Shown: positions 31,201 to 41,459, counted from the first letter of the stretch. The stretch: 64,000 bases of DNA from Rhodospirillaceae bacterium (GCA_902557845.1 CACEBX010000002.1:1-64000); one strand, 5' to 3'. The notes: generated by a model from the sequence alone, not told the origin. Numbers and translations are program-made.

Positions 31201-32372
31201 GTAGCTAAGCCACGAATTTCTAACTTTGAATAAATAAAAGGTTTAAAAAGCTCTAATGCCATCTTCTTTGGAATTCCACATTGATGTAATTTTAACTCAG
31301 GACCAACGACGATAACTGATCTTCCTGAATAATCGCATCTCTTTCCTAAAAGGTTTTGCCTAAAACGTCCTTGTTTTCCTTTAAGCATATCAGCTAAAGA
31401 TTTTAAAGGGCGTTTATTTGAACCTGTGATTGGTCTTGCTCTTCTGGTATTATCAAATAAAGCATCAACTGATTCTTGTAACATTCTTTGTTCATTTCTT
31501 ACAATTATATCGGGAGCCTTTAAATCTTTTAGTCGTCTTAATCTATTGTTCCTATTAATAACTCTTCTGTATAGATCGTTTAAATCAGAAGTAGCAAACC
31601 TTCCTCCATCTAATGGAACTAAAGGTCTTAAATCAGGTGGTATAACAGGCAAACTTGTTAAAATCATCCACTCAGGTTTATTTCCTGAAAAAATAAACTG
31701 CTCTACAAGCTTGAGCCTTCTAAGTAATTTTTTCTTTTTAATGTCAGATTTTGATGTGCTTAATTCTTCTTTAATATTTTCTCTTTCCTCCTCCATATTC
31801 ATTGACTCAAAAATCTTTCTTATTGCCTCTGCACCAATCCCAGCTGAAAATGAGTCCGCAGGATTTTCATCGAGAGCCTTATTATACTCTTCATCTGACA
31901 ATATCTGCTTAAACTTTAAGTTTGTTAAGCCTGCCTCTATAACTATATGATTTTCGAAATAAAGAACTCTCTCAACATCTTTCATAGCCATATCCAATAA
32001 TAGACTAATTCTTGATGGTAAAGATTTCAAAAACCATATGTGTGCAACTGGAGCTGCTAACTCAATATGCCCCATTCTTTCTCTTCTAACTTTAGATTGA
32101 ATTACTTCCACTCCACATTTTTCACAAACAATTCCTCTATGTTTCATTCTCTTATATTTTCCACACAGACATTCATAGTCTTTAACTGGCCCAAATATTT
32201 TTGCACAAAAAAGACCTTCTCTCTCAGGTTTAAATGTTCTATAATTAATAGTCTCTGGTTTTTTTACTTCGCCAAAAGACCATGACCTAATCTTCTCAGG
32301 ACTGGCTATAGATATTTTAATTAGGTCAAAGTCATTATTCATATTCTCTAAACTTTTCATTACTTTATTCAT
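28215..32372 (-). CDS. rpoC: RNA polymerase beta' subunit
   Basis: 1385 aa. The N-terminal zinc ribbon is [13 protein letters not shown] followed by CEKCG (about 70-90). The active-site loop [12 protein letters not shown] carries the three Mg-binding aspartates. The second zinc site uses [14 protein letters not shown], and the trigger loop [16 protein letters not shown] is intact. The start [16 protein letters not shown] agrees with alphaproteobacterial RpoC N-termini. An AGGAG lies before the ATG, eight bases after rpoB. No strong terminator follows; a weak TGTTG/CAACA hairpin lies just downstream. Confidence 0.98.
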   Translation of the reverse strand: MNKVMKSLENMNNDFDLIKISIASPEKIRSWSFGEVKKPETINYRTFKPEREGLFCAKIFGPVKDYECLCGKYKRMKHRGIVCEKCGVEVIQSKVRRERMGHIELAAPVAHIWFLKSLPSRISLLLDMAMKDVERVLYFENHIVIEAGLTNLKFKQILSDEEYNKALDENPADSFSAGIGAEAIRKIFESMNMEEERENIKEELSTSKSDIKKKKLLRRLKLVEQFIFSGNKPEWMILTSLPVIPPDLRPLVPLDGGRFATSDLNDLYRRVINRNNRLRRLKDLKAPDIIVRNEQRMLQESVDALFDNTRRARPITGSNKRPLKSLADMLKGKQGRFRQNLLGKRCDYSGRSVIVVGPELKLHQCGIPKKMALELFKPFIYSKLEIRGLATTIKSAKKMVEKERPEVWDILDEVIREHPILLNRAPTLHRLGIQAFEPILIEGKAIRLHPLVCTAFNADFDGDQMAVHVPLSVEAQLEARVLMMSTNNILSPANGKPIIVPTQDIVLGLYFLSLEKENEIGEGLVFSSVEEVKHALEAKAVSLHAKIKCRVEIINENDEKEVKLLTTTAGRILISEILPKNRNITFSMINKMLSKKELAGLIDVVYRFCGQKETVIFADRLMELGFKNACKAGISFGKDDMIIPEAKTKLVDDTRDLIKNYEKQYSDGLITQGEKYNKVIDAWSKCTDNVAEKMMNEMSIGKGESMNSVFMMADSGARGSTAQMKQLAGMRGLMAKPNGEIIETPIISNFKEGLSVLEYFNSTHGARKGLADTALKTANSGYLTRRLVDVAQDLIITTEDCGTTKGVMKKAVIDAGEVIESLEERIIGRYLAEDLKNPEDETLLAKLGDFIDEDLVNKIVSAEIDAVKVRSPLTCALSSGMCATCYGRDLARGTKVNIGEAVGVVAAQSIGEPGTQLTMRTFHIGGAAQAGAEPSRLEANISGTLYIEGSNVIYDKKGIGTVLDRDCKLIIKDDNGRERFREKIPYGSNILLKEKSKIEKGQKIAEWDPYTRPIITEKQGFVRFVDVNKDTLEETTSQDTGMTSQVVKDWRVPGATKQPNYRPRMEIIDENDKILKLSNGSQAIYELPVSAVLSIGHTPGKKSKKINAGDLLARIPLDFQKSKDITGGLPRVAELFEARKPKDYSFISDIRGRVEFGNDVRNNKKLIVVDIDNNDNQVEYLVPKGKHIMVQEGDIVNKGDLLMDGNPVPHDILRVLGIEELANYLVNEIQDVYRLQGVKINDKHIEVIARQMLQKVEITDAGDTDFIAGEQVDRDDMETANKGAVENGKDPAKFISILNGITKASLQTNSFISAASFQETTRVLTEAATAGKKDKLAGLKENVIVGRLIPAGTGRTMTKFKKLAVLNEKRIKEKQAKQLESEQQS

Positions 32373-32380
32373 ATTTTCTC

Positions 32381-35300
32381 CTAATTATCCTCTTGAGTTG
32401 TAATTTCTTGAGGATTTTCATTTTGTGACAAACCTACATCTAAACATAATGATTGCATTTCTTTAACAAGTACATTAAAGGACTCAGGAATTCCAGCTTC
32501 AAAACTAGTTTCTCCTCTAACTATTGATTCATAGACCTTGCTTCTGCCTGCAACATCATCTGACTTAACAGTAAGCATTTCCTGTAATGTATATGACGCT
32601 CCATATGCTTGCAATGCCCAAACTTCCATTTCCCCGAATCTCTGACCACCAAACTGGGCTTTTCCTCCAAGGGGCTGTTGAGTAACTAGGCTGTAGGGTC
32701 CTATTGATCTTGAATGAATTTTATCATCGACAAGATGATGTAATTTTAACATATATATGTACCCTACAGTAACCTTTCTATTAAAGGCCTCACCTGTTCT
32801 TCCATCAACAAGAGTAACTTGTCCTGAATTGTCTAGACCCACAGCTTCCAATATTGCTTTAATATCTGTATCTCTAGCACCATCAAAAACTGGAGTAGCC
32901 AAATTTAGACCATTTTTGACCTTAGATAAAAGTTTAATAATTTCATCATCGGCAAGCTTATTGATTCTTTCTTCAAAATATTTAGGAGAGAATATTTTTT
33001 TTAATACTTTTTTACATCCGGTAACTTTTGAAGAAGTATCCTGTGAAGTACTATTTACTATTTCTTTAATATTTTTACCAAGACCTGCTGATGCCCAACC
33101 TAAATGTGTTTCTAATATTTGCCCTACATTCATTCTCGATGGCACGCCTAAAGGGTTTAAGACAATATCTACTGGAACACCATCTTCTGTATGAGGCATA
33201 TCTTCAATAGGGGCAATCTTCGATATCACTCCTTTATTTCCATGTCTTCCTGCCATCTTGTCTCCTGGTTGAAGCTTCCTTTTTACCGCCACGAAAACTT
33301 TTACCATTTTCAAAACACCTGGCAACAAATCATCACCTGATTGAACTTTGTCAACCTTTTCCTTAAAGTTAAGAAGAATTTCATTTATTTCAGCATCAAA
33401 TTCATTTTTTAAACTCTCTATACTAGTCATAGTTTGTTGATTCTTAGTAGCGATTTTCCAAATCTGCTTATTATCAAATGAATCTAATATTTTTTCAGTT
33501 AATACTTGTCCATCTTTTACACCTTTAGCTTTCCCAGAAAAATGCTTTCCTACTAATAAACTCTTTAGACGCTTGAAAATATTTTCTTCAATAATTCTTA
33601 TTTGGTCATCTTTATCTTTAGCTAACCTTTCTATTTCTTCCTTTTCTATAGCTAATGCTCTTTCATCTTTCTCCACACCCCTTCTGTTAAAAACTCTGAC
33701 TTCAACTACTGTTCCAGAAACACCACTTGGTAGTCTCAAAGATGAATCTCTTACATCTGAAGCTTTTTCTCCAAATATCGCTCTTAATAACTTTTCTTCT
33801 GGAGTCATTGGTGTCTCTCCTTTGGGCGTTACTTTTCCTACCAAAATATCATTTGATCTAACCTCAGCTCCCACATACACTATGCCAGTTTCATCTAAAT
33901 TTTTTAAAGCTTCCTCTCCTACATTTGGAATATCTCGTGTGATGTCCTCCGGGCCAAGTTTTGTATCTCTAGCCATTAATTCAAACTCTTCGATATGAAT
34001 AGAAGTAAAAACGTCGTCTCTTACTATTCGTTCAGATATTAGAATAGAATCTTCATAGTTGTATCCATTCCAAGGCATAAAAGCTACTAGAACATTTTTA
34101 CCTAGTGCTAGCTCTCCGTTATCAGTAGCTGGTCCATCTGCAATAACATCTCCCCTTTCAACTCTATCGCCTACCATTACTAATGGTCGCTGATTGATTG
34201 ATGTATTTTGATTAGACCTTTGAAATTTCAATAAATTATAAACGTCCACCCCTAGAGTAACATCATACTTTTTTTCATCAGTATGCCTTACAACAATTCT
34301 CCTTGCATCAACTTGCTCTACAAAACCTCCTCTTTTTGCTACTACTGCAGCAGATGAGTCTTTTGCTACAACACCCTCCATCCCTGTTCCAACCATTGGT
34401 GACTCAGAGACTACTAACGGCACTGCCTGCCTCATCATATTAGATCCCATTAAAGCCCTGTTTGCATCATCGTTTTCTAAAAATGGTATCAGTGAAGCTG
34501 CAACAGATACTAATTGCTTAGGCGAAACGTCCATGTATTCTATTTTATCTGTAGTTGCCATAGTAAAGTCTCCATTGTGTCTGCAAGAAACCAAATCTCT
34601 AACAAATTCATTGCTTTTTGTAAGAGGAGCATTAGCTTGGGCAATGACAAAGTTGTCTTCTTCTATTGCTGATAGATATTCAACATCATGACTAACTTTT
34701 GCTTTAGACACTTTTCTGTATGGACTTTCTATAAAGCCATACTTATTAACTTTTGCATAAGTAGCAAGGCTATTAATTAATCCAATATTAGGACCTTCTG
34801 GTGTTTCTATAGGACAAATTCTACCGTAGTGAGTTGGATGAACATCTCTTACTTCAAAGCCTGCTCTTTCTCTTGTTAAACCACCCGGACCCAAAGCTGA
34901 TAATCTTCTTTTATGTGTAATTTCAGACAAAGGATTAGTTTGATCCATGAACTGACTCAATTGCGAACTACCAAAAAACTCCTTTAATATTGACGTTAGT
35001 GGTTTTGCATTTATAAGTTCTTTGGGAACAAGTTTTTCTTCTGGAACAGAACCCATTCTTTCTTTAATAGCTCTTTCCATCCTTACCAAGCCAGTTCTAA
35101 ATTGATTTTCTACTAGTTCCCCTACAGACCTTACTCGTCTATTTCCCAAATGATCAATATCATCATATTCACCTATGCCATCTTTTAGATTAACAATGGT
35201 GTCTATCACACTTAGTATATCTTCTCTATTTAGTTCTCCGTAAGATTCTTCTACCTCTGATCCAATTCTTGAGTTAAGTTTTACTCTTCCTACAGAAGAT

Positions 35301-36697
35301 AGATCATATTTTTCAGATTTGAGTTTTATTATTTCATCATTCAAAACCCATAAATTTGGAATAGAGTTTTGTCTAGCTACTGTTCCAATCGTAACCAATG
35401 ACCATTCTTTTTCTTTTTTTAATATCCAAACTCCTTCTTGCTCAATTGATTCTTTGCTTAAAGTAAGCGCTTTGTCTTTCTTTGAATTAGAAGAATAAAA
35501 ATTTAATTCATCAAGAGGTGTATCAATCCTTGAAAAGAAGAGATCATAAAACAATTTTTCAGAACTTTCTTCGGTAGGAGGCTCACCTGGTCTCATAATT
35601 TTATAGATTGATGCCAATGCATCTGCTCTTTTTACTTCCTTTTCTGCTATCATAGTATTTCTTATATAAGTGCCAGATTTATTGCTGGTAATTAAAACTG
35701 AAAAATTAGTTAATTTATTTTCTCTTAATAAGTCAATCAGTTTTTCTTCTATTTCATCTCCTGCTTCGCCATAAATCTCTCCAGTTTCATTGTTAAAAAT
35801 ATCATTAGCTAAATACTTGCCAAAAATTGCTTCATCTGGAACTAAAATATTAGTTATCTTTTTTTCCTCAAATTCTCTATTATGTCTATTGGTAAGTCTC
35901 TCTCCTTTCGAAAGAAGTATTTCATTATTATCAGCATTTATTAAATCAAAATTAAGTTCACCTTTTAACTCTTCAAAGTCATATGAAATACTAATTTGAT
36001 TATTTTCTTTGAGATTAAACTCTGAAGAATTGTAAAATCTAGATAATATACCTTCATTATCTAATCCCATGGATTTAAGTAAAAATGCTAAAGACAGTTT
36101 CTTTCTTCTATCAATTCTAAAAAAAAGTAGGTTTTTTGCATCAAACTCTACATCAAGCCAAGATCCCCTGTATGGAATTACTCTAGCAGCATTGCTTGCG
36201 TCAAAAAAAACTCCTGGCGACCTATGCATCTGACTAACTATAACTCTTTCTGTTCCATTGATAACAAAAGTAGCCTTGTCAGTCATTAGTGGTATATCTC
36301 CTAAATACACCTCCTCTTCACGTGCATCTTTGCCAATTTCTTGATTTGTTTCTTCATCAATCTTAATTATATCTAATCTGAAAATTACTTTAAGTGCCGC
36401 AGCATAAGTTAATCCTCTTTGCCTACATTCTATAACATCATATTTTGGTCTATCTAACTTGTAAGAAATATATTTTAAAGTCATTCTCCCTTGATAGTCT
36501 TTAATTGGAAAAACACTTGCTAAAGCATCATGAATTCCAATATGGGATTCTTGATTTTCTAAAGTTTTGGAAGTAAGCAGTTGTTGATAAGAAGACTTTT
36601 GAATTTCAATTAAATTTGGCATATCCGCTATATCTTGCAGAACACCAAATTGGTGTCTAAGAGGTTTTCTATTTTTAAGAGAAAGTTTGTTAGCCAT
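32381..36697 (-). CDS. rpoB: RNA polymerase beta subunit
   Basis: 1438 aa, slightly longer than the E. coli protein. The rifampicin region [20 protein letters not shown] with [10 protein letters not shown] has the sensitive-type Asp, His and Ser residues. [14 protein letters not shown] and the C-terminal [19 protein letters not shown] are diagnostic. It is separated from rplL by 93 bases holding a stable hairpin, and from rpoC by eight bases. Confidence 0.98.
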   Translation of the reverse strand: MANKLSLKNRKPLRHQFGVLQDIADMPNLIEIQKSSYQQLLTSKTLENQESHIGIHDALASVFPIKDYQGRMTLKYISYKLDRPKYDVIECRQRGLTYAAALKVIFRLDIIKIDEETNQEIGKDAREEEVYLGDIPLMTDKATFVINGTERVIVSQMHRSPGVFFDASNAARVIPYRGSWLDVEFDAKNLLFFRIDRRKKLSLAFLLKSMGLDNEGILSRFYNSSEFNLKENNQISISYDFEELKGELNFDLINADNNEILLSKGERLTNRHNREFEEKKITNILVPDEAIFGKYLANDIFNNETGEIYGEAGDEIEEKLIDLLRENKLTNFSVLITSNKSGTYIRNTMIAEKEVKRADALASIYKIMRPGEPPTEESSEKLFYDLFFSRIDTPLDELNFYSSNSKKDKALTLSKESIEQEGVWILKKEKEWSLVTIGTVARQNSIPNLWVLNDEIIKLKSEKYDLSSVGRVKLNSRIGSEVEESYGELNREDILSVIDTIVNLKDGIGEYDDIDHLGNRRVRSVGELVENQFRTGLVRMERAIKERMGSVPEEKLVPKELINAKPLTSILKEFFGSSQLSQFMDQTNPLSEITHKRRLSALGPGGLTRERAGFEVRDVHPTHYGRICPIETPEGPNIGLINSLATYAKVNKYGFIESPYRKVSKAKVSHDVEYLSAIEEDNFVIAQANAPLTKSNEFVRDLVSCRHNGDFTMATTDKIEYMDVSPKQLVSVAASLIPFLENDDANRALMGSNMMRQAVPLVVSESPMVGTGMEGVVAKDSSAAVVAKRGGFVEQVDARRIVVRHTDEKKYDVTLGVDVYNLLKFQRSNQNTSINQRPLVMVGDRVERGDVIADGPATDNGELALGKNVLVAFMPWNGYNYEDSILISERIVRDDVFTSIHIEEFELMARDTKLGPEDITRDIPNVGEEALKNLDETGIVYVGAEVRSNDILVGKVTPKGETPMTPEEKLLRAIFGEKASDVRDSSLRLPSGVSGTVVEVRVFNRRGVEKDERALAIEKEEIERLAKDKDDQIRIIEENIFKRLKSLLVGKHFSGKAKGVKDGQVLTEKILDSFDNKQIWKIATKNQQTMTSIESLKNEFDAEINEILLNFKEKVDKVQSGDDLLPGVLKMVKVFVAVKRKLQPGDKMAGRHGNKGVISKIAPIEDMPHTEDGVPVDIVLNPLGVPSRMNVGQILETHLGWASAGLGKNIKEIVNSTSQDTSSKVTGCKKVLKKIFSPKYFEERINKLADDEIIKLLSKVKNGLNLATPVFDGARDTDIKAILEAVGLDNSGQVTLVDGRTGEAFNRKVTVGYIYMLKLHHLVDDKIHSRSIGPYSLVTQQPLGGKAQFGGQRFGEMEVWALQAYGASYTLQEMLTVKSDDVAGRSKVYESIVRGETSFEAGIPESFNVLVKEMQSLCLDVGLSQNENPQEITTQEDN

Positions 36698-36743
36698 GAG
36701 GTTCCTATTCTAAAATAAATTAAAAAAAATAAATGTCTAGTTT

Positions 36744-36777
36744 TCGGGCAACTAATCGCTAAAATTTAGTTATCCGA
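36744..36777 (-). terminator. rplL-rpoB intergenic hairpin (attenuator or RNase processing site)
   Basis: In the transcript TCGGATAACTAA pairs with TTAGTTGCCCGA: twelve positions with one mismatch and one G-T wobble around a ten-base loop. A U-rich stretch follows only after about 12 bases, so it is not a strong intrinsic terminator. E. coli has a partial attenuator and an RNase III site at the same place. Confidence 0.55.
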
Positions 36778-36790
36778 AAAAAAAGTTTTC

Positions 36791-37168
36791 TTATTTCAAA
36801 TCTATTTTAGCGCCAGACTCTTCAAACTTTTTCTTTATCTCTTCTGCTTCTGCTTTAGCAACACCCTCTTTAATTGTTTTTGGAGCACCCTCTACCATAT
36901 CTTTTGCTTCTTTTAAACCTAACCCAGTGGCAGCTCTAACTTCTTTAATAATATTAATTTTTTTGTCTCCAACATCTGTTAAAACTATGTCAAATGTATC
37001 TTTTTCTGCCGCTTTTTGTTCATCAGCACCACCACCCGCTGCTGCTGCTGCTGCAACTGGAGCCGCTGCTGATACGCCCCATTTTTCTTGTAGTAGTTTC
37101 GACAGCTCTGCTGCTTCCATTACTGAAAGCTTAGAAAGCTCGTCAACCATTTTATTTAAATCTGTCAT
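36791..37168 (-). CDS. rplL: 50S ribosomal protein L7/L12
   Basis: L7/L12, 125 aa from the ATG at 37168 ([11 protein letters not shown]); the frame extends five codons further upstream but the family starts here. N-terminal dimerisation domain, an alanine/glycine-rich hinge (about 40-55), then the factor-binding domain with [23 protein letters not shown] in outline (key piece [17 protein letters not shown]). It forms the multi-copy stalk with L10. Confidence 0.97.
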   Translation of the reverse strand: MTDLNKMVDELSKLSVMEAAELSKLLQEKWGVSAAAPVAAAAAAGGGADEQKAAEKDTFDIVLTDVGDKKINIIKEVRAATGLGLKEAKDMVEGAPKTIKEGVAKAEAEEIKKKFEESGAKIDLK

Positions 37169-37190
37169 AACATTACCTTTCAATTAAAAT

Positions 37191-37700
37191 TTAGTTTTTC
37201 TTAGAAAAATTATTAAACACTCCCACTAATTCTATTCCAGCAGCATTTAATAGCTGCACCAAATTTTGGTGTGGTGCTAGTAAATAACTTGCTATTTCAC
37301 TTCTTAAATCTTCTAACGAAGAAAGTTTAGATAACTTATTAAACTCTTCTTCATCAATTATTTTTTGGTTAAGGCTTGCCTTAACTACTTTAAATTTTTC
37401 ATTTTCATCTGAATATTTTTTTACAGCCTTAATTCCTGCTATAGGGTCTTTGGAAAAAATAATTGCTGTTGGACCTTTAAAATAATTTTCTAATGCTTCA
37501 TAAGGTGTTTCTTTAGAAGCAATTTTAACTAAACTATTTTTAGCAACACAAAATTTGGACCCAATTTCGTTAATTTTTTCTCTAAATTCGGTTAGTTCAG
37601 AAGAATTCAATCCCAAATAATGAGTAACAACCACACCCTCTGATTCCTCAAAATATTTTTTTAAGCTTTTTACTGCGATTTTCTTTTGTTCTTTATCCAT
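37191..37700 (-). CDS. rplJ: 50S ribosomal protein L10
   Basis: L10, 169 aa from the ATG at 37700 (MDKEQKK). An upstream in-frame TTG at 37721 lies inside the leader structure and is not the start. L10 carries the L7/L12 dimers on a C-terminal helix and in complex with them represses its own mRNA. KYFEESEGVVVTHYLGLNSS and GPTAIIFSKDP are family landmarks. There is no strong Shine-Dalgarno; a U-rich stretch separates the leader stem from the ATG. Confidence 0.96.
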   Translation of the reverse strand: MDKEQKKIAVKSLKKYFEESEGVVVTHYLGLNSSELTEFREKINEIGSKFCVAKNSLVKIASKETPYEALENYFKGPTAIIFSKDPIAGIKAVKKYSDENEKFKVVKASLNQKIIDEEEFNKLSKLSSLEDLRSEIASYLLAPHQNLVQLLNAAGIELVGVFNNFSKKN

Positions 37701-37716
37701 TTTTAACCAAAAAAAA

Positions 37717-37772
37717 GTCAAAGACAGACAATACCGTCTGTGAAGGAATTATTGCAACCTACAGTCTTTGAC
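37717..37772 (-). ncRNA. Ribosomal protein L10 leader (autoregulatory RNA)
   Basis: In the transcript an outer stem GTCAAAGAC/GTCTTTGAC (37764-37772 with 37717-37725) encloses TGTAGGTTGCAATAATTCC and an inner hairpin ACAGAC/GTCTGT (37736-37741 with 37724-37729). The two stems compete for a few bases at the base of the inner hairpin. The kink-turn-like bulged side matches the L10 leader family known upstream of rplJ. It would bind L10(L12)4 and shut off rplJ-rplL translation. Confidence 0.8.
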
Positions 37773-37780
37773 AGAAAATT

Positions 37781-37808
37781 AACTTAAATCATTACAAAAT
37801 AAAGTCAA
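37781..37808 (-). promoter_or_regulatory. Candidate promoter of rplJ-rplL-rpoBC
   Basis: TTGACT (37803-37808) with a 16-base spacer to a poor -10 TAAGTT (37781-37786), placed between rplA and the L10 leader. The -35 is good and the -10 weak. E. coli has its main rplJ promoter at the same place. Confidence 0.4.
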
Positions 37809-37811
37809 GTT

Positions 37812-38492
37812 TTATTTGTAAGATACTTTTATTGACGGTCCCATAGAAGAAGAAATATATATATCTTTTAAATAATTTCCTTTTACTCCTTTTGGTTTAG
37901 CCTTTACAATAGTATCTATAAAATATGTTATATTTTCTTTTAACTTATCTTCAGAAAAACTAAGTTTCCCTATTCCCGAATGAACTATTCCAGTTTTATC
38001 AGCCTTATACTCAATTTGACCTTTTTTAACATCTTTTACTTTTTTAGCAACATCATCTGTTACAGTTCCCATTTTTGGGTTTGGCATTAAACCTTTAGGA
38101 CCTAAAATTTTTCCATATTTTCCAACTAAAGGCATCATATCTGGTGTTGCTATTACAATGTCTATCTTAATTTTATTTTTTTGTATTTTTTCTGCTAAGT
38201 CTTCTTGCCCAGAAAAATCTGCTCCAGCTTCTGTAGCTTCCTTAAGCTTCTCATCTTTTGCAAATACAGCAACCTTAAGTTTTTTTCCAGTTCCATGAGG
38301 CAAACTAGCCAAGCCTCTTACAACCTGGTCTGATTGCTTTGGATCTATTCCTAAATTTACAGCAATATCTAGAGTTTCATCAAATTTAACAGTCTTCCCA
38401 CTTTTTATTGCTTTAATTGCATCATTTACATTATATGTACTATCCTTAATACCCTCTTTAAAGCTTTTGTACCTTTTTCCTCTTTTACTCAT
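37812..38492 (-). CDS. rplA: 50S ribosomal protein L1
   Basis: L1, 226 aa, forms the mobile L1 stalk at the E site. [26 protein letters not shown] in outline (key piece [11 protein letters not shown]), [22 protein letters not shown] in outline (key piece [15 protein letters not shown]) and the C-terminal [10 protein letters not shown] are diagnostic. It follows rplK by nine bases. In E. coli L1 represses rplK-rplA. Confidence 0.97.
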   Translation of the reverse strand: MSKRGKRYKSFKEGIKDSTYNVNDAIKAIKSGKTVKFDETLDIAVNLGIDPKQSDQVVRGLASLPHGTGKKLKVAVFAKDEKLKEATEAGADFSGQEDLAEKIQKNKIKIDIVIATPDMMPLVGKYGKILGPKGLMPNPKMGTVTDDVAKKVKDVKKGQIEYKADKTGIVHSGIGKLSFSEDKLKENITYFIDTIVKAKPKGVKGNYLKDIYISSSMGPSIKVSYK

Positions 38493-38501
38493 CCTAACCC
38501 T

Positions 38502-38933
38502 TTAATCTATAACTTCAACACCCATTGACCTTGCAGTTCCAGCAATAATTTTTGCTGCTTGATCAATATTGTTTGTATTTAAATCAGGTAACTTTTCCTC
38601 AGCAATTTTTTTTAATTGTTGCATTGAAATTTTTCCAACAGCATCAGATATACCAGTTGTTCCCGAACCTTTTTTTAAATTAATTTCTTTCTTAATATAA
38701 TAGCTAGCAGGAGGTTTTTTTATAGAAAAATCAAAACTTTTATCTTGAAAAACTGTAATTACTACAGGGCACGGCATTCCCTTCTCAAGGTTTTCAGTTT
38801 TAGCGTTGAAGGCTTTACAGAAATCCATTATATTAAGCCCTGCTTGACCCAAGGCAGGCCCTATTGGTGGAGAAGGACTAGCTTGCCCGGCAGGAACTTG
38901 CAACTTCACATAGCCAGAAATTTTTTTTGCCAT
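38502..38933 (-). CDS. rplK: 50S ribosomal protein L11
   Basis: L11, 143 aa. N-terminal domain [20 protein letters not shown] with the proline pair targeted by thiopeptides, [16 protein letters not shown], and the C-terminal rRNA-binding domain ending [10 protein letters not shown]. It forms the GTPase-associated centre with the 23S 1070 region. Its own promoter lies in the 54-base gap behind nusG. Confidence 0.97.
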   Translation of the reverse strand: MAKKISGYVKLQVPAGQASPSPPIGPALGQAGLNIMDFCKAFNAKTENLEKGMPCPVVITVFQDKSFDFSIKKPPASYYIKKEINLKKGSGTTGISDAVGKISMQQLKKIAEEKLPDLNTNNIDQAAKIIAGTARSMGVEVID

Positions 38934-38962
38934 TTTTAAGTACCTAATTCTAAAAAATAATT

Positions 38963-38991
38963 TTTATATATGTAAATGTGATTTTAATCAA
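38963..38991 (-). promoter_or_regulatory. Sigma70-like promoter of rplK-rplA
   Basis: TTGATT (38986-38991, overlapping the nusG stop), 17-base spacer, TATAAA (38963-38968). The predicted start site leaves a leader of roughly 25 bases. It matches the position of the rplK promoter in other bacteria. Confidence 0.6.
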
Positions 38992-39533
38992 CATTTTTCT
39001 ACTTGAGAATATTCTAGCTCTACCGGAGTTGCCCTGCCGAAAATAGATACCGCTACTTTTAACCTAGACTTTTCTTCATCAACTTCTTCAACTACTCCAT
39101 TAAATGAAGCAAACGGTCCATCTGCCACTTTAACAGTCTCGCCAACTTCATAACTAACTGTAGAAACAGCGCTTTCCATGCCTTCTTGTATTTGATTAAG
39201 TATCCTCTCAGCTTCATCTTTTCTCAAAGCAACGGGTCTATTACCCGCACCAAGAAAATTACTAACTCTTTTAATTTTTTTTATTAAGTGCCATGTATCA
39301 TCGTTCATTACCATATTGATCATAATATATCCGGGAAAATATTTTTTCTCACCTTCAACTTTTTTTCCTTTTTTTATTTCGAAAATTTTCTGAGTAGGCA
39401 CAAGATAGTCTTGAAATAATTTTTCTAGTTGCTTTTTTTTAACCTCATCTCTAATTGAATCAATAACTTTAGATTCGAACCCCGAATGAGTATGAATAAT
39501 AAACCATCTGTAGTCTAAATTTTCTTCTTCCAT
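38988..39533 (-). CDS. nusG: Transcription elongation/antitermination factor NusG
   Basis: 181 aa. An NGN domain ([18 protein letters not shown] at the N-terminus; [11 protein letters not shown]) binds RNA polymerase, and a C-terminal KOW domain (about 125-181, [22 protein letters not shown] in outline) binds S10 or Rho. One base separates it from secE, the standard secE-nusG pair. Confidence 0.97.
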   Translation of the reverse strand: MEEENLDYRWFIIHTHSGFESKVIDSIRDEVKKKQLEKLFQDYLVPTQKIFEIKKGKKVEGEKKYFPGYIMINMVMNDDTWHLIKKIKRVSNFLGAGNRPVALRKDEAERILNQIQEGMESAVSTVSYEVGETVKVADGPFASFNGVVEEVDEEKSRLKVAVSIFGRATPVELEYSQVEKC

Positions 39534-39534
39534 A

Positions 39535-39726
39535 TTACAAACCCATCAATGTTTTAATAAACCATGCAATTATATTATCGACTAAAAGAAAAAAAATTGA
39601 AAATACTACCACCATCAATAACACCATAGCAGTGGTGATAAGTGTTTCTTTTCTAGTAGGCCAGACAATCTTCTTACCCTCTTTTTTTACTTCTTTAACA
39701 AAGTTGATAATGTTTATAATTTTCAT
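39535..39726 (-). CDS. secE: Preprotein translocase subunit SecE
   Basis: 63 aa from the ATG at 39726 ([19 protein letters not shown]); a longer frame starts at 39747 but adds nothing conserved. An amphipathic helix with the signature [11 protein letters not shown] is followed by one transmembrane helix, the single-TM form typical of alphaproteobacteria. It clamps SecY in the translocon. It follows tRNA-Trp closely and is probably on the same primary transcript. Confidence 0.96.
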   Translation of the reverse strand: MKIINIINFVKEVKKEGKKIVWPTRKETLITTAMVLLMVVVFSIFFLLVDNIIAWFIKTLMGL

Positions 39727-39767
39727 AAGTTCCTCAACATATTCCAAAAAAAATAATTAGTCAATCA

Positions 39768-39843
39768 TGGCAGGAGTGGAGGGACTCGAACCCACAGCCC
39801 CCGGTTTTGGAGACCGGTGCTCTACCAATTGAGCTACACTCCT
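39768..39843 (-). tRNA. tRNA-Trp (anticodon CCA)
   Basis: 76 bases including an encoded 3' CCA. The 5' acceptor AGGAGTG pairs with CACTCCT, the anticodon stem-loop reads CCGGTCTCCAAAACCGG, and the T loop is GTTCGAGTC. The order tRNA-Trp, secE, nusG is common in bacteria. Confidence 0.97.
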
Positions 39844-39850
39844 AAATTTT

Positions 39851-39924
39851 TGGAGCGGGTGAAGGGAATCGAACCCTCGTAGCCAGCTTGGAAGGCTGGA
39901 GCTTTACCACTAAGCTACACCCGC
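39851..39924 (-). tRNA. tRNA-Gly (anticodon TCC)
   Basis: 74 bases including an encoded CCA. Acceptor GCGGGTG/CACCCGC, anticodon stem-loop CCAGCCTTCCAAGCTGG, T loop GTTCGATTC. Only seven bases separate it from tRNA-Trp, so both are cut from one precursor. Confidence 0.97.
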
Positions 39925-39965
39925 CTACTATAATTTTTAGCAGTAATTATTAAGCAAAAAAGCAG

Positions 39966-39993
39966 ATTATATAGAAAAATTTCAATTAGACAA
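39966..39993 (-). promoter_or_regulatory. Sigma70-like promoter of tRNA-Gly-tRNA-Trp-secE-nusG
   Basis: TTGTCT (39988-39993), 16-base spacer, TATAAT (39966-39971), about 40 bases before the tRNA-Gly 5' end. An inverted repeat AAGAC/GTCTT (39992-40006) abuts the -35 on its upstream side. Confidence 0.65.
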
Positions 39994-40060
39994 GACATAT
40001 AGTCTTATAATAAAAATATAGTAGCTACAATGCTTGTTAGTAATGAGAATAATTTTATAA

Positions 40061-40100
40061 AGTAAAAGTTTTACTAGAATTAAGCTTTGTATATTATAAT
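40061..40100 (+). promoter_or_regulatory. Perfect 15-bp dyad and -10 element before the WbqC-like gene
   Basis: AGTAAAA-G-TTTTACT (40061-40075) is a perfect inverted repeat. A TATAAT follows at 40095-40100, and TTTACT (40070-40075) within the dyad could serve as a weak -35 (19-base spacer). The layout suits a repressor site over a promoter. The 243-base gap 39925-40167 otherwise holds only the tRNA promoter. Confidence 0.35.
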
Positions 40101-40167
40101 GTTAATTAATAAATCAAGATGTGTATTATGAAATTCTCTTTATTTAAAAAATATTAATAAAAATTAA

Positions 40168-40851
40168 ATGAATATAGCAATTCACCAACCCAATTTTTTT
40201 CCTTGGATAGGCTATTTTTATAAAATTAAATCCTCGGATTGCTTTGTTTTTTTGGATGATGTTCAATATTCAAAAAACTCTTACACAAACAGAGTAAATA
40301 TTATTAATGAAAAAAAACAAACCTGGCTAACCTTGCCAGTTTATTCCAAATTAGGCTTAAAAATAAACAACATTCATGTAGCAGATAAATCATGGAAAGA
40401 TAAACATCTTTCTAAAATCACTAATGCTTATAAAAAGACCAAATTTTTTTTAGAAGTTTTTGATAAAGTTAAAAGTCTTTTTGATGAAATAGAATCAGAA
40501 AATCTGGCTGTAATTAACCAACTTATAATTCGCAATGTATCAAGTTGGTTAGAACTTAATAAAAAATTCTATACTTCTTCAGATTTAAATATAAATAAAG
40601 ATTTAAAAGGAGACGATAGGCTAATAGAAATTGTTAGAACTTTAGGGGGTAAAATATATTTTTCTGGAAAAGGAGGAAATAAGTATCAAAATGAAGAAAA
40701 ATTTAAGTCTGCTAATATATCATTGAGATATTCTAATTTTAAAGAAAAAGAATACACCCAAAAATCAGATTATTTTATTTATGGGAATAGCATCCTAGAT
40801 TTACTTTTTAATCTGGGAATGAGAAAAGCTATTCAATATCTAGAAAGTTAG
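40168..40851 (+). CDS. WbqC-family surface glycan protein
   Basis: 227 aa, full length for the WbqC-like family. The N-terminus AIHQPNFFPWIGYFYKI followed by FVFLDDVQYSKNSYTNR is the family hallmark. RLIEIVRTLGG and the C-terminal LDLLFNLGM are also typical. Members occur in O-antigen and glycolipid loci; their reaction is not established, and a role in amino-sugar modification is only suspected. No Shine-Dalgarno is visible. It is the first gene of the island next to the tRNA pair. It is convergent with the formyltransferase, with only eight bases between the stops. Confidence 0.8.
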   Translation: MNIAIHQPNFFPWIGYFYKIKSSDCFVFLDDVQYSKNSYTNRVNIINEKKQTWLTLPVYSKLGLKINNIHVADKSWKDKHLSKITNAYKKTKFFLEVFDKVKSLFDEIESENLAVINQLIIRNVSSWLELNKKFYTSSDLNINKDLKGDDRLIEIVRTLGGKIYFSGKGGNKYQNEEKFKSANISLRYSNFKEKEYTQKSDYFIYGNSILDLLFNLGMRKAIQYLES

Positions 40852-40859
40852 ATTTTAAA

Positions 40860-41459
40860 TTAGTATTGATAGAATTGCTCAAAGCCTACAAAACTATGTT
40901 CTCTTCTTTTTATTTCCTTTTCATCTAAATTTTTAAAATTACACAGTTTTATTAAATCAACTCTTTTTGTAACTCTTCCTTCCCACTTTCTTTTTTTTAC
41001 TTTTATAAAACCTTTCAAAATACTGTTTACCAATCTTCTAATAAGTATTTTTGATGTTATAACTCCTATATTTTTATACTCTATAGCTGATAATTTATTA
41101 TTTATTTTAATTAATTCAAAATCTATAATTTCACCACTATCTACTTCCTTTTGCATAAAATGTGCTGTAGAGCCAAATATCTTGCTTTTTGAATAACAAG
41201 CCCAATGATGAGGATCTCTACCAGGAAAGTTATATGAACCAGGATGGATATTTAAAGCTAACTTAAAATTATCAAAAGTTTTTGTGGGAACAATTATGTT
41301 AGTATTACAAGAAATAAGAATATTCTCTGAATTAATGCTTTTGTTTTCTAACCTATTTAGACTATCAATAAATATAATTTCTTTGTTATTGAACTCATAT
41401 ATTTTAAAAAATTTTTTTTTTGTTAAAATATAAATATTTTTTATCTTACTTATTTTCAT
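40860..41459 (-). CDS. Formyltransferase-family protein (probable sugar N-formyltransferase)
   Basis: 199 aa. The formyltransferase core is present: ALNIHPGSYNFPGRDPHHW contains the Asn-x-His pair, and HFMQKEVDSGEII holds the Asp of the Asn-His-Asp triad used by methionyl-tRNA and sugar formyltransferases. The N-terminal Rossmann half is shortened to about 90 residues. The C-terminal KWEGRVTKR and KEIKRREHSF are as in sugar formyltransferases. In context it probably formylates a 4-amino-4,6-dideoxy sugar made with RfbA/RfbB and an aminotransferase. The substrate is inferred. A TAAATT five bases before the ATG may be a leaderless -10, but this is weak in such AT-rich DNA. Confidence 0.75.
   Translation of the reverse strand: MKISKIKNIYILTKKKFFKIYEFNNKEIIFIDSLNRLENKSINSENILISCNTNIIVPTKTFDNFKLALNIHPGSYNFPGRDPHHWACYSKSKIFGSTAHFMQKEVDSGEIIDFELIKINNKLSAIEYKNIGVITSKILIRRLVNSILKGFIKVKKRKWEGRVTKRVDLIKLCNFKNLDEKEIKRREHSFVGFEQFYQY

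Noticed and set aside
39768-39924. tRNA pair as integration (att) site of the glycan island
   Set aside because: The island lies on the 5' side of both tRNAs, whereas integrases normally use the 3' end; no integrase and no repeated tRNA 3' fragment was noticed.
39992-40006. AAGAC/GTCTT inverted repeat as a transcription terminator
   Set aside because: Five-pair stem in a divergent promoter region; at most a weak operator, mentioned with the tRNA promoter.
40021-40028. GTAGCTAC palindrome
   Set aside because: An eight-base palindrome is expected by chance and has no clear relation to a promoter.
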